Shown: in pieces, positions 9,077 through 19,100 of the stretch
Numbering within the stretch: position 1 is the first letter of the stretch
Layout: each line of letters begins with the position of its first letter
Assembly: GCF_029961145.1 (NCBI RefSeq)
Contig: NZ_JASBRG010000006.1
Coordinates: 112,660-176,659 of the forward strand
Direction: 5' to 3'
Length of the DNA stretch: 64,000 nt
From: Pinibacter soli
Lineage (GTDB): Bacteria > Bacteroidota > Bacteroidia > Chitinophagales > Chitinophagaceae
The notes under the pieces: model-generated
What the model was told of the DNA's origin: nothing
The model's database searches: none
The model's input: the letters and a program-made list of their open reading frames with translations, nothing else
Translations under genes and position numbers: made by a program

Positions 9077-11073
9077 TTATCTATCCAAGCTCCGTTTTCT
9101 TTTAAAAGATTAATGAGTTCTTCTACGGCTACTTCACTGTCGACGTTTCTTTTCACAACCTCTTTGCTCTTGTACAAAGTGATTTTGCCGGGGCCGCTGC
9201 CCACGTAGCCAAAATCGGCATCTGCCATTTCGCCCGGACCATTTACTATACAACCCATAATGGCAATTTTTATTCCCTTCAAATGGTTGGTACGTGAACG
9301 GATTTTTGCTGTCGTTTCTTGCAAGTCGAACAATGTACGGCCGCAACTTGGGCAACTGATGTATTCTGTTTTGGAAATACGAGTTCTCGTGGCCTGTAGA
9401 ATAGAAAAGGCTGTATTATTTAAGAATTGCTCAATACTTTTTGTTTCAAGATAAGTTCTGCCTGTTACTTTGATGTTTGCAATAGTGGAATCTGTCAGGC
9501 CAAGGCTTATACCATCTCCCATGCCTTCCAAAAACAGGGCGCCGGTTTCTGTAGCAAGGTGAATCAAATGCTCGTCGATGCCATGATGTGGGCTATCGCA
9601 AATTAGTATCGCCGGATTTTTGATGCTTCTGTTCATTAGCTCCGCAAACATTTTGCGAACCGATTGCATGGCGTTTTCATTAGTAGAACTCAGGCAAAGA
9701 ACAACGGTGCTGTCTTTTGCCAGTTCGTCAATATATTTTGTACGCTCATTTTCGTCAGTACAATCAACTTTCACAAAGTTTATCGCATTGTGTTTTACCG
9801 TCGCGTTGATGAATTGCTCATCCGAAAAGATGGGCAAGAATTTATCGCGACCATTCACGTTTGCGTCTAGGTTCTCTTGTTGCCATGCATGTGCATGCAT
9901 GATGACCTTCAATGTTCCGGGCAATGCAAAATGAATGAGGTTATTTCCGGTGAAAATATAATCTGCCGCCGCATCGCCAATGGTCCATTTGTCGCTTGGC
10001 TCATCATATTTATAACCGATGTTTTCAAGATCGGCAGGAGAAATTGCACTGTGTTTGCTGAAATTTGCTACCACTACAGGAACTTGTTTGCCTCCAATAT
10101 TGGAAACCTCGAAGGTGTCACGTTTTTTATATTCGAAAGGAGAATAAGGAAGTTTGATTTTTTCTTCCGGAGCTTCGCTGCGTTCAGTTTGATGATCATA
10201 TCTTTTCACCAAGTCCTTGCAAACCGGTATCTCGAATTCGGGATCTTCGGTTAACGAAACACGGATCGTATCCCCAATGCCATCTTCGAGCAAGGTGCCG
10301 ATGCCTATAGCAGATTTAATTCTTCCGTCCTCTCCGTCGCCAGCTTCTGTTACGCCCAAATGAAGCGGATAACATTCATTGAATTCATCCATCATTTGCT
10401 TGATCAAAAGCCTGTAGGCATGCACCATCACCTGCGGATTGCTGGACTTCATGCTTAATATAATATTATGATAGTCCTCATCGCGGGCTATGCGCAAAAA
10501 CTCCATGGCGCTTTCCACCATGCCGATCGGCGTATCTCCATAGCGGCTCATGATGCGATCGCTCAGAGAACCGTGGTTGGTCCCAATACGCATCGCCGTT
10601 CCGTGTTCTTTACAGATTTTCACTAACGGTGTAAACCTTGTACGGATGCGTTCGATTTCTTCGGCATATTCTGCATCGGTATATTCAAGTTGCTCGAATT
10701 TCTTTTTGTCAACATAATTGCCCGGGTTCACTCTAACTTTTTCTACAATTCTTGCTGCAATTTCTGCGGCATTTGGAGTAAAATGGATATCGGCAATGAG
10801 GGGAGTATTGTAGCCGCGCTTGCGCAATTCGTTTTTAATGTTCAGCAGGTTCTCGGCCTCTTTTTTGCTTGGAGCGGTAATGCGAACCATTTCTGCGCCA
10901 GCCTCTATACAGCGGATGCTTTGCTCTACCGTCGCCATGGTGTCCATGGTGTCGGTAGTGGTCATGGTTTGTACGCGAATTGGATGGAAATTGCCCAGCA
11001 AAAGATCTCCGATCTTCACTTCTCTTGTAGCCAGTCTTTTATAAGAGGTCAGCGATTCACTATATAACTGCAT
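9070..11073 (-). CDS. ispG: 4-hydroxy-3-methylbut-2-enyl-diphosphate synthase, long form
   Basis: This 667-residue IspG/GcpE is the [4Fe-4S] enzyme of the MEP isoprenoid pathway that reduces MEcPP to HMBPP. It opens with TREVKIGDLLLG and QTMTTTDTMDT, has the TIM-barrel block RVNPGNYVDKKKFE, and ends with the cluster ligands CPSCGRTLFDLQ and GCIVNGPGE. At nearly twice the length of E. coli IspG it carries the large middle insertion (about residues 280-530) known from Bacteroidota, Chlamydia and plants. The ATG at 11073 is chosen over an upstream in-frame codon that would add a hydrophobic tail. Its TGA stop lies in an inverted-repeat arm. Confidence 0.96.
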   Translation of the reverse strand: MQLYSESLTSYKRLATREVKIGDLLLGNFHPIRVQTMTTTDTMDTMATVEQSIRCIEAGAEMVRITAPSKKEAENLLNIKNELRKRGYNTPLIADIHFTPNAAEIAARIVEKVRVNPGNYVDKKKFEQLEYTDAEYAEEIERIRTRFTPLVKICKEHGTAMRIGTNHGSLSDRIMSRYGDTPIGMVESAMEFLRIARDEDYHNIILSMKSSNPQVMVHAYRLLIKQMMDEFNECYPLHLGVTEAGDGEDGRIKSAIGIGTLLEDGIGDTIRVSLTEDPEFEIPVCKDLVKRYDHQTERSEAPEEKIKLPYSPFEYKKRDTFEVSNIGGKQVPVVVANFSKHSAISPADLENIGYKYDEPSDKWTIGDAAADYIFTGNNLIHFALPGTLKVIMHAHAWQQENLDANVNGRDKFLPIFSDEQFINATVKHNAINFVKVDCTDENERTKYIDELAKDSTVVLCLSSTNENAMQSVRKMFAELMNRSIKNPAILICDSPHHGIDEHLIHLATETGALFLEGMGDGISLGLTDSTIANIKVTGRTYLETKSIEQFLNNTAFSILQATRTRISKTEYISCPSCGRTLFDLQETTAKIRSRTNHLKGIKIAIMGCIVNGPGEMADADFGYVGSGPGKITLYKSKEVVKRNVDSEVAVEELINLLKENGAWIDNN

Positions 11074-11123
11074 GTAGATTGTACACTTTTTTGCAAGGTA
11101 AGGAAAAAAGAAAAAAGCATTGG

Positions 11124-11305
11124 GCACACGGATGACACGGATTGGACGGATTTACACGGATCTATTCAAAAGTTGAGTAACTGAATATCTGAATGTTTAT
11201 GTTTAACGTCCCAGCGTTCATTCAAACTTTCAATTATTCTATCATTCATTGACCCAGTTGTTAAACAATCCGTGCAAATCAGTCCAATCAGCGTCATCTG
11301 TGTGC
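11124..11305. repeat. Long nested inverted repeat, 'GCACACAGATGACAC' family (copy A2)
   Basis: Outer arms 11124-11161 (GCACACGGATGACACGGATT...) and about 11266-11305 (ending GTGTGC). The inner part again holds ACTGAATATCTGAATG-type arms, the same nesting as copy A1. It lies between ispG and the TPR gene. Confidence 0.87.
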
Positions 11306-11316
11306 TACCTCCAACA

Positions 11317-11346
11317 AAAAAGGCCCCCAATTTGGAGACCTTTTCT
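11317..11346 (-). terminator. Intrinsic terminator after the TPR membrane protein gene
   Basis: In minus-strand RNA the stem AAAAGGUCUCC pairs with GGGGGCCUUUU using two G-U pairs and is followed by a U run. It lies 18 bases past the TPR gene stop codon. Confidence 0.8.
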
Positions 11347-11364
11347 GAAACTCTTGAACCCGAA

Positions 11365-12015
11365 TTATCCCGGCATTCTTGTAATATATTTTTCGATCTG
11401 TTTGATCTGATCTACTATCTGAGGCGTAGTTGGTTTTAACGCTTTTGCTTTTTTGAAGAAATCTTTTGCAGCGCGGAACTCTCTTTTTGTCATCATGATG
11501 CTGCACATTTGAAGATAAGCTGCTGCTTCGTTCTCTTTATCAGGAAGACCTTTGCGGATTGCAGAACGGATATAGTTTTCCGCTTGTCTAAGGTCGTTCT
11601 TTTGCATAGATACCATTCCCAATTGCAGCAAACTCGCACCTTCTGCTTCTTTCATCGGCATGCCAAGGTCCAAACCTTTCTTCATATGTTTTTCCGCACC
11701 AGTGAAATCCTGCTTCATCATAGCGATGTTACCTTTCAGGGTATAATAAACAGAACGTATTGGTTTGTATAAAAGACCAGGAAATTTGATGGTATTCAAC
11801 ACTCTTTCCGCGCCGTCCATATCGCCGGCTTCCATATACTCCTGGATCAGGCGAAGCGGCCCGAAGAAGAAATGACTGAAAATTAAAATAACTGCTATAA
11901 AATAAAGAACGAAAGACGGCCAAAAACCGAAGGCTACCGTACATGCAATGGCTAAAACAAGAAACACGATTCCCAGCGGAAGCCTGTATTTAATGACCCA
12001 ATTGTAAAATTTCAT
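11365..12015 (-). CDS. Membrane-anchored tetratricopeptide repeat protein
   Basis: A 216-residue protein with two N-terminal membrane helices (about residues 13-32 and 34-52) followed by helical repeats of TPR type: AERVLNTIKFPGLLYKP, LKGNIAMMKQDFTGAEKHM, LQLGMVSMQKNDLRQAENYI and LQMCSIMMTKREFRAAKDFF. TPR proteins of this shape serve as protein-interaction scaffolds at the inner membrane; a specific partner is not indicated. It ends with a basic tail. The start at 12015 is followed immediately by the hydrophobic segment. The gene diverges from jetA across a 253-base gap with a perfect inverted repeat. Confidence 0.8.
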   Translation of the reverse strand: MKFYNWVIKYRLPLGIVFLVLAIACTVAFGFWPSFVLYFIAVILIFSHFFFGPLRLIQEYMEAGDMDGAERVLNTIKFPGLLYKPIRSVYYTLKGNIAMMKQDFTGAEKHMKKGLDLGMPMKEAEGASLLQLGMVSMQKNDLRQAENYIRSAIRKGLPDKENEAAAYLQMCSIMMTKREFRAAKDFFKKAKALKPTTPQIVDQIKQIEKYITRMPG

Positions 12016-12065
12016 TTTGAATGACTTTTTTTGAAAGAGTGCAAAGATAGAGAAGGAAAAGAGAA

Positions 12066-12246
12066 GGAACGCAGATTTTCAAGATTTTCAAGATTGGTCA
12101 TGATTTTTTCTGGGTTTACATCTAAACATTTGGTTTTCAATTCTATGCAATATTCGCCGGATTGGTCACTAAACCATTTGATGACTCTCTGGAAAAAAAG
12201 TTAAAAAAATCATTATCATCATAAAAATCTTGAAAATCTGCGTTCC
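12066..12246. repeat. Perfect 23-bp inverted repeat between the TPR gene and jetA
   Basis: Arms 12066-12088 (GGAACGCAGATTTTCAAGAT...) and 12224-12246 are exact reverse complements over 23 bases and enclose 135 bases. The right arm ends 22 bases before the jetA ATG and abuts the presumed promoter. Related words occur nested inside the repeat at 45952-46180. Confidence 0.9.
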
Positions 12247-12256
12247 TGTTTTTCCC

Positions 12257-12264
12257 TATCTTGC
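12257..12264 (+). promoter_or_regulatory. Candidate -7 element of the jetA promoter
   Basis: TATCTTGC resembles the Bacteroidota TAnnTTTG element and ends 4 bases before the jetA ATG. A TTG lies 24 bases upstream (12230-12232), slightly beyond the usual spacing. If real, the transcript would have almost no leader. Weak evidence. Confidence 0.3.
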
Positions 12265-12268
12265 CTAA

Positions 12269-13744
12269 ATGGCCGGGATCGATATTTCATTATTATTTAA
12301 CTCATCTTCTGCGATACAGATCATTCGTATGCGCAACGCTGCGTGGGTATTGCCATTTTTGTACGATGTTTTTAAAGAAAACAATGTGTTCTTTATTTCA
12401 GAGACAAAACTGGCTACTCATTTAGCGGAGACTCTTGCTTTGCATGTGGATGGAACCGAAGATCTGGAGGAAGCAAAAATTGAATTTGGTGAAGATGAGG
12501 AAAGCCGTGCCAGGAAATACCTGTTGAACTGGGTGCAAAAAAGATTGCTACAGGACTATCCTGACAGCGAAGGCAACACCCAGTATCAGTTAAGCGCCCA
12601 TACCGAAAAAATATTTCAATGGTTTCAAACGCTGGGACGAAGGGATTTTGTGGGGACAGAAAGCCGTTTCAAAATGCTCTTTTCATCTTTGCGTGACATC
12701 GTTGAAAAAACGGAAGACGACCGCACCGCTCGTTTAGAAGATCTGAAAAACAAACGTGCTGCTCTCGATAAAGAAATCCAACGGCTCGAACATGGCGCCA
12801 CTGTTGAAGTGTACAACAATGCGCAGGTACAGGAAAGGCTGGAACTCTTTACAAGATTGTGTTATGAACTGCTGAGCGATTTCCGTGAAGTGGAGGATAA
12901 TTTTAAGCAAATACACCGCTCGATCGTTGAGCATCACACGAGAGCGGAATTGAATAAAGGCGCAATTGTGGGTTATGCATTTGAAGCGTACGATGCGCTA
13001 CGCAATAGCGATCAGGGTAAAAGCTTTTACGCCTTCTGGGATTTTCTTATTTCCCGTGCCGGCCAGGAAGAGTGGCGCCTGCTTACAGAACAATTGCTCG
13101 ACCTGCTGTACGATAGAAATATAGAAGCGAACAACGAGTTTCTGCAAAACATAAAAACGCTCTTGCTGCAACAAGGGAAAAGCGTGTACGAAGCGAATGA
13201 TAAAATGGCGGAGAAGCTCAGCCGCATTATCACCGAAAAAGAAATTGCACGACATAAAAGATTACGCACGCAGATCAGCAACATTAAGGAACTGGTACTT
13301 GCGAATCAGCAGGAAGACGATATTCCCTGCGGCATTGCGGTGAGCGAACCAGTCAACATCAAGCTGATCATGGATCGCAAACTGAATTTGCAACAGAAAG
13401 CGCCATCAGTGGTTATTACACAACCCAACAATGCGGATGAACACATTGCAGACATTGAGCGCTTCAGCCGAATGATCAACACAAGTTTTATTGATAAAAA
13501 AAGGCTTTGGCAAAAAGTGGAAGATGTGTTGAAACAAAAACAAACAGCCACTTTAAAAGAAGTACTTGAAATAAGCGGCCTTGATAACGGCATACCGGAA
13601 GTTGTTTCCTATTACAGTTTTGTAAAGGACAAAAGCTCCCGGGTGCAAATTTTGGAAAACATGACGGAGCACATCAGCATAAATGAGGCGCAAACGAAGT
13701 TTATTGAAGTGCCGTATTTGTTGTTTAGCAGGAAAAGTGGCTGA
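12269..13744 (+). CDS. jetA: Wadjet defence protein JetA (DUF3375, MukF-like kleisin)
   Basis: This 491-residue protein fits the DUF3375 family, the kleisin subunit of Wadjet. Wadjet complexes are SMC-like machines that extrude and cleave small circular DNA and so restrict plasmid transformation. The protein begins with the winged-helix-like region (SSAIQIIRMRNAAWVLPFL), has a coiled coil around residues 150-180 (LKNKRAALDKEIQRLEHG), and ends in a second helical/winged-helix part (KQTATLKEVLEISGLDNGIPEVVSYY). Length matches type I JetA. It is followed not by jetB, as in canonical operons, but by an inverted Doc/HTH cassette only 29 bases downstream. The name is inferred from family plus the linked jetB, jetC and jetD. 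Confidence 0.92.
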   Translation: MAGIDISLLFNSSSAIQIIRMRNAAWVLPFLYDVFKENNVFFISETKLATHLAETLALHVDGTEDLEEAKIEFGEDEESRARKYLLNWVQKRLLQDYPDSEGNTQYQLSAHTEKIFQWFQTLGRRDFVGTESRFKMLFSSLRDIVEKTEDDRTARLEDLKNKRAALDKEIQRLEHGATVEVYNNAQVQERLELFTRLCYELLSDFREVEDNFKQIHRSIVEHHTRAELNKGAIVGYAFEAYDALRNSDQGKSFYAFWDFLISRAGQEEWRLLTEQLLDLLYDRNIEANNEFLQNIKTLLLQQGKSVYEANDKMAEKLSRIITEKEIARHKRLRTQISNIKELVLANQQEDDIPCGIAVSEPVNIKLIMDRKLNLQQKAPSVVITQPNNADEHIADIERFSRMINTSFIDKKRLWQKVEDVLKQKQTATLKEVLEISGLDNGIPEVVSYYSFVKDKSSRVQILENMTEHISINEAQTKFIEVPYLLFSRKSG

Positions 13745-13773
13745 ACGTTCGAAACTGACTAACAATATGTTTT

Positions 13774-14271
13774 CTATAGTTCCGAATATGAATCTTTATA
13801 AAAATCGGTTCCCATACTTAGTTGTTCGCAATCAGGACTTACTCGTTCCAGAGCATTTACAATTTTTAGCTTTAGTACTTCGCTATAGTCTTCTTCACTT
13901 ATGAGAGAAGTTACGATTTCTTGGAGCAATTCTTTATCAATAATATTGTCTGCGACAGTAACAGCAAGATTCTCCATTTCAATAATAAATTTATCTACAA
14001 GAAAATCAAGTCCATTAAGCTCGAGGAAGAATGCTCCCAATGCAATCGACGTTCTTTTATTGCCGTCGCTAAAAGCGTGAGATTTATTAAATGAAAATAT
14101 TAGATGCGTTAACTTTTCTTCAAACGTTGGATAGTAGACATCATTTTGAATATGTACAAGAATGCTGTCGATGTTACCAATGTCTTTTATGCCAGCTTTT
14201 CCCCCGGAAAGTAATATTATCTTATCGTGGATTTTAATAGCACAATCTGATGGGAAATAGTTAAAATCCAT
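13774..14271 (-). CDS. Doc-type Fic-fold toxin (death-on-curing family)
   Basis: A 165-residue Fic-fold protein. The catalytic loop reads HAFSDGNKRTSIALG at about residues 68-82. The second residue after GN is K, as in Doc (HxFxxxNKR), and not the G of AMPylating Fic proteins. Doc phosphorylates and inactivates EF-Tu, so a growth-arresting kinase activity is a reasonable inference. No Fic autoinhibitory (S/T)xxxE(G/N) helix was recognised. It lies one base downstream of an HTH gene on the minus strand, so the pair is surely co-transcribed. The gene sits inside the Wadjet operon, opposite to it, ending 29 bases after the jetA stop. Confidence 0.9.
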   Translation of the reverse strand: MDFNYFPSDCAIKIHDKIILLSGGKAGIKDIGNIDSILVHIQNDVYYPTFEEKLTHLIFSFNKSHAFSDGNKRTSIALGAFFLELNGLDFLVDKFIIEMENLAVTVADNIIDKELLQEIVTSLISEEDYSEVLKLKIVNALERVSPDCEQLSMGTDFYKDSYSEL

Positions 14272-14272
14272 T

Positions 14273-15367
14273 CTATCTGTCTTTTAGTCGTATAAAAACT
14301 TCTTTATTATCTTCCAATCGCTTTTCTAAATCCATGCTTCGTTCTCCTAAAAATTTTTCATAATCTTTGGAACTGACTTCATTGACATAATTCTTTAATT
14401 TTTCATGTAAAGCATCTCTGAACGCTAAGTCCCTACTTGCCATTAAACTTCTTGCTTTTTCACGCAATGGCACTAATGTTGGTTCAGTAATAATTTCATA
14501 TGTGGAAAATAAAATGTGGGCCTCTGATAAACTCAATTTTCTTTTCAGCTTATCAAATTCATTTTTTAAAAAACTTGCGAAACCATTTTCATAACCTGCG
14601 ATTAGATCTAAAACCTCAGAATACATTGTGCTTCTTACGCTTTCTTTTGCATCTAATTTCAGTATTTGCCGGTATTCCTTCGCGTTTTCTTTGAAAATGC
14701 TTTTATAGATTTTGTCTGTGAGCTGACTGTATTTGAATTTATTTTCAGCAATGTAATAGTCCAAAGCATTTGTAAATTCCTGTCTGTAATTGTATTCCCG
14801 AATTGCACTGGGCACAAACTCCTCTTCTCTTTGATTAATGAATTTTGTATTCCCTCCAAGCTTTTTGTTTAATACATCAATTACAATATCTAAAATTGCA
14901 GAACGTAGTTTTTGTGCTTTTTTCGAGCCTGTTAACAACATTCCAAGGTTCAAAAATGCTTTATAGGTAAAAACCGATAGTTGGGGTGTTTTAGCCAAAC
15001 TATCTAATTCATTTTCAAACAGTTGGACTATGTTACCGACATGGATGTCGGTAACATCCCCGTTTTTCTTTGTAACTCTCACAAAATCAATGACTTTCTC
15101 TTTGAAATCTTTAAGCTTTGAACCAAAATAGACCTCATAGCCACTTTGCACCAATTCTTCTTTATTGCTCTCTATGATTCTTTCAATTGTTCTTATATCT
15201 ACTTCAAAGTAATCAGCGACTTGTTGTTTGGTAAAACGAAACTTTCCCTCGTGCTTAAACCCATAAAATCCCACCTGCTCGTAAACTTCCCGTATAGCAA
15301 AATTGTTATTTAATATATTTTTTCTGTCTAAACTGGAATTAGTCAAGTCTTTTGCCATGTTCTGCAA
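14273..15367 (-). CDS. Helix-turn-helix DNA-binding protein paired with a Doc toxin
   Basis: A 364-residue protein (361 if the ATG at 15358 is used). Near residues 45-70 it has a helix-turn-helix of the form FTKQQVADYFEVDIRTIERI, which suggests DNA binding. The rest is mostly helical and charged, with no catalytic motif I recognise. Similar DNA-binding proteins next to death-on-curing toxins are annotated in Bacteroidota, sometimes as RhuM-like. It is not a Phd-type antitoxin by size or sequence. One base separates its stop from the Doc start, so it could be the antitoxin or regulator of that toxin. About 200 bases upstream lies jetB in divergent orientation, so it could also control jetBCD. 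Those roles are inference. Confidence 0.75.
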   Translation of the reverse strand: MQNMAKDLTNSSLDRKNILNNNFAIREVYEQVGFYGFKHEGKFRFTKQQVADYFEVDIRTIERIIESNKEELVQSGYEVYFGSKLKDFKEKVIDFVRVTKKNGDVTDIHVGNIVQLFENELDSLAKTPQLSVFTYKAFLNLGMLLTGSKKAQKLRSAILDIVIDVLNKKLGGNTKFINQREEEFVPSAIREYNYRQEFTNALDYYIAENKFKYSQLTDKIYKSIFKENAKEYRQILKLDAKESVRSTMYSEVLDLIAGYENGFASFLKNEFDKLKRKLSLSEAHILFSTYEIITEPTLVPLREKARSLMASRDLAFRDALHEKLKNYVNEVSSKDYEKFLGERSMDLEKRLEDNKEVFIRLKDR

Positions 15368-15563
15368 AGTTTATTTGTGAAGAACTTCGGTTTGATGAAC
15401 CTCACCTCAAAAATACCCTCAATTATTATCTCGCAAAACATTTTCTTAGGAGCGCAGCTTTTTTCAATTTCAAATGTTTAAGTAAGTTTACTTTTGACCC
15501 TACGGCCGTCCTAATGCAGACCGCTGTAGTCGTGTGTTTGGCATTTGGCAAAAATTATCATCT

Positions 15564-16169
15564 ATGGAATTAAAAACACAAACAAAAATCCTCCCATATA
15601 CGCAAGCTTTCATTAAGCTGCTGAAAGGGCCGGTAGAATATATTGATAAAAATACGTGGGAGAAACTGTTACAGTACAAATCTGAACTGGCAGTTTTTGT
15701 GCAGCAACTTGGGCTTACGCTCGTGCTGGACGAAGAAGATGGCTATGCATATGTGAAGCACACCATTAGCGAAGAAGACGATGATGCAGCGGTCAGCTGG
15801 ATGCAGCGCCGTTCTTTTACTTATGATGAAAGCGTGTTGCTCGTTTTGCTGCGCGATATGATGGCGGAGTTTGAAGTGGGCGAAGCAACCAGCCGCGAGT
15901 TGATTAAAAAGAGAAGAGAGATAAAAGAATATGCTGAATTGTTTTTTAAAGAAAACGCCAGCCGTGTAAAATTCATTCGTGAACTGGATCGCCTGATTGA
16001 TCGTGCAGAAGAAAATGGGTTCATTGACAAAATGGAAAACAATGATATTCCGGATGAACAAAAATTCAGAATAAAAAAGATCATAAAGGCGCGTGTAGAT
16101 GGAGAAATATTAGATCAATTTAAACAGCAACTGGAAGAACATGCAGTTAAACGTATTCAACACGGATAG
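15564..16169 (+). CDS. jetB: Wadjet defence protein JetB (DUF4194, MukE-like)
   Basis: A 201-residue protein of the DUF4194 family, the KITE/MukE-like subunit that binds the JetA kleisin. Recognisable parts are the N-terminal PYTQAFIKLLKGP, the conserved RRSFTYDESVLLVLLRDMMAEFEV and the C-terminal winged-helix tail. The ATG at 15564 (ATGGAATTAAAAAC) is preferred over a frame extension 10 codons upstream. The last 29 bases overlap the start of jetC, so the two are translationally linked. Its own promoter must lie in the 196 bases shared with the divergent HTH gene, because the inverted cassette cuts it off from jetA. Confidence 0.9.
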   Translation: MELKTQTKILPYTQAFIKLLKGPVEYIDKNTWEKLLQYKSELAVFVQQLGLTLVLDEEDGYAYVKHTISEEDDDAAVSWMQRRSFTYDESVLLVLLRDMMAEFEVGEATSRELIKKRREIKEYAELFFKENASRVKFIRELDRLIDRAEENGFIDKMENNDIPDEQKFRIKKIIKARVDGEILDQFKQQLEEHAVKRIQHG

Positions 16170-19100
16170 TAATAAGTCGGGGTTTCGCTTGCAATACATG
16201 GAAGTTTTCAACTGGGGAACGTTTGACGAAGTGATACATTCCATTCGTCCCGTTGGTGAAACGTCTTTGCTGACCGGTGCAAATGGTAGCGGTAAAACAA
16301 CCTTTGTGGATGCCTTGCTAACGTTGATTGTGCCTGAAAAAAAATACAGGTTTTACAACCAGTCATCGGGTAGTGAAAAGAAAGGAGATCGTACTGAAGA
16401 TAGTTATGTAATGGGGGGATACGGAACGATCAACAGTGAAAGCACGAATACAACCAAGACGCTATATTTAAGGGAAAACAAGGAAGAAGCCTACAGTATT
16501 TTGCTGGCCAATTTTGCCAATGAAGCTGATCAATATGTAACGCTTTTCCAGGTTCGCTATTTCTCCGGCGGCGAAATGCAAAAGGTATTTGCGGTCGCGC
16601 ATAAACCACTGCACATTGAGGATGACTTCAAGCCCTTTGATCTTGGTGGTAATTGGAGACGTAGAATAGATACACAATACAACAAAGGAAGTCGTAAACA
16701 GGTAGAATGGTTCAATGCCGCAAGCCGCTATGCGCAAAGACTGGTGGAAGTGTTGGGCATGCAAAGCATACAGGCGCTGGCGCTTTTCAACCAAACTGTT
16801 GGTATTAAGGTGCTGGGCAACCTGGACGAGTTCATCCGCATGCACATGCTGGAGCCAAGAAACATGGAAGATGTTTTCATTGAATTAAAAGAACACCTTG
16901 GCACTTTGCTGGATGCGCAACGCAACATTGAAAAAGCGGAAACGCAAATTGGTTTACTGAAAGCGCTTTCACAACATTATAACGAGTTCGATAAATCCAG
17001 AGAGCAATTACAAACAAGCAAACAGGAAGCAGAAACAGCGATTATCTGGAACAGTTTCACGAAAAATAGTTTGCTTACGCAGGCGATCAGCGAAAGCAAA
17101 GACTTGCTGAAAGACCTGCAAGAACAATTGACAGATTGCAAACGCTCCATTGATGACTTAAAAGAGAAGGAACGCGACACCCGCAACGAACTTGAGCAAA
17201 ACAAGGCAGGGCAAAGATTGCACAACCTGGAACTTGAGTTGAAAGACCTGAATGAGAAACTGCGCCTTGCGGAAAAGAATCACACCTTATTTGCTGAATG
17301 GGCAACAACATTGCACGTTGAAGAAACCAACGCTACGGACGAAGCGAGCTACAAACGCATTGTAGCAGAAAGCAAACGAGCAAAACTTCGACTGGAACGC
17401 GAACAGCGCCTGAACGATGATGACGATTTTGACGCGAAGAATATTCTGAACAAATCAAAAGGAGAGAAAGACAATATTGAACAGGAGCTGAATGTTTTAT
17501 TGCAATCAAAAAACAATATCCCGGGTCATTTAATTTCCCTGAGAAAAGATATTTGTGCAAACCTAAAAATAGATACCAATGATCTCCCCTTTGCAGGAGA
17601 GTTGATGCAAGTGAAGCATGAAGAGCATAACTGGGAGCCAGCGCTGGAAAAATTATTGTCTGGCTTCGCATTGCGTTTGCTGGTACCGGAAAAGCATTAT
17701 AAAAAAGTAAACAAGTATGTAAACAATACCAACCTGCGTTCGCGACTCGTGTATTATCATGTTGGCGAATCGGCGCTGGAATTGAATGCAGACGACAATA
17801 CTGTTTTTCATAAACTCGATTTTCATCCAGAACATAAACTCACGCCCTGGATTGAGCAACAGGTCATTCGCCAGTTTGACTACGTTTGCCTGCAAGATGA
17901 AAAAACACTTGACAGATACGACAAGGCGATCACAATAAACGGTCTCGTGAAGAATCGCGACCGGCATGAAAAAGATGATCGTCCCGATCGCAATGATCCC
18001 AGCCGTTACGTAATGGGCTGGAACAACGAAAAGAAGAAAGAAGCGTACATAAAGCGGAGAGAGGTTTTGGTAAAGCGAATTAGTGATGCCGAAGAAACAC
18101 TGCAGCGTTGCAAACGAAAATCAGACAGATTGCAAGCGCAATCTTTCGCGATAAAGCGCATAGAGGAGCATGACGGCTTTGGCAGCATCAATTTGCAAGG
18201 CATTCAACGCAACATCCGGAATGTAGAGGAACAAATGGCTTCGCTGAAAGAAAGCAGCAACCAGCTGAAAACGCTGACAAAACAACTGGAAGAAATTCTT
18301 TCGCAGTTATCCGCCAAAGATGATGAACGTGCGCAAATAGATCGCCAGGTTGCAAGAAAGGAAATGGAAATGCAGGAGATGGAATTTGCGCAGCAAAAAT
18401 TAATGGATCTGCTTAAGAATATTGAAGAGACAGACAAAGATCATTTGCTTCAGTTTCAACAGCAGCACGCAGAGGCATTGGCAAATATCAGCCTGCAAAA
18501 CATAGATGCTAAATACAATGATCTCAAAGAAAAGATCAACAACCGTATAGCTGACCTGCAAAACACTTTGCACAAAGAAGAAACGGCGCTGAACAAAAGT
18601 ATCAATCGCATTAAGAATCCATCGGTTGACATACAGCAACGTTTTCCTGATTGGAATGGAGACGTGCAGCAGCTTTCCGATGATGCAGCTTATGCGTTGG
18701 AATATGTGGAATGGCTGCAAAAACTGGAGCAGGACAATTTGCCCAAATACAAGAAGGATTTCGAAAACTTTATTACCACTACCATGACCTATAAGATCGG
18801 TGGTCTTAATGAAGAAATGGAGAAATGGGAAAGGGAAATTAAAAACAGCATCGTAAGACTTAACCAGTCGCTGGCGGGAATCAACTTCAACAGACTGCCG
18901 GATACATTTATTCAACTGGGCATTCGCTCGATAAATGACGCGACTGTAAAGGCTTTCCGCAATCAATTGCTGGAAGCGTTGCCGCAAGCATCGAACTGGC
19001 AGCAAAATAGTTTTGAAGATAAGGCAGCGCATTTCAGGGAGAAAATTCAACCTTTGATCAGCAGCCTGGATGAGAGCGAAACCTATCGCAATCGTGTTTT

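Noticed and set aside
14273-15367. The HTH protein as a classical Phd-type antitoxin of Doc
   Set aside because: It is about five times longer than Phd, has a different HTH type and no Phd-like C-terminal motif; an antitoxin role remains only a possibility.
13745-15563. The cassette between jetA and jetB as a transposon or integron insertion
   Set aside because: No transposase, integrase, terminal inverted repeats or convincing target duplication was found at its edges.
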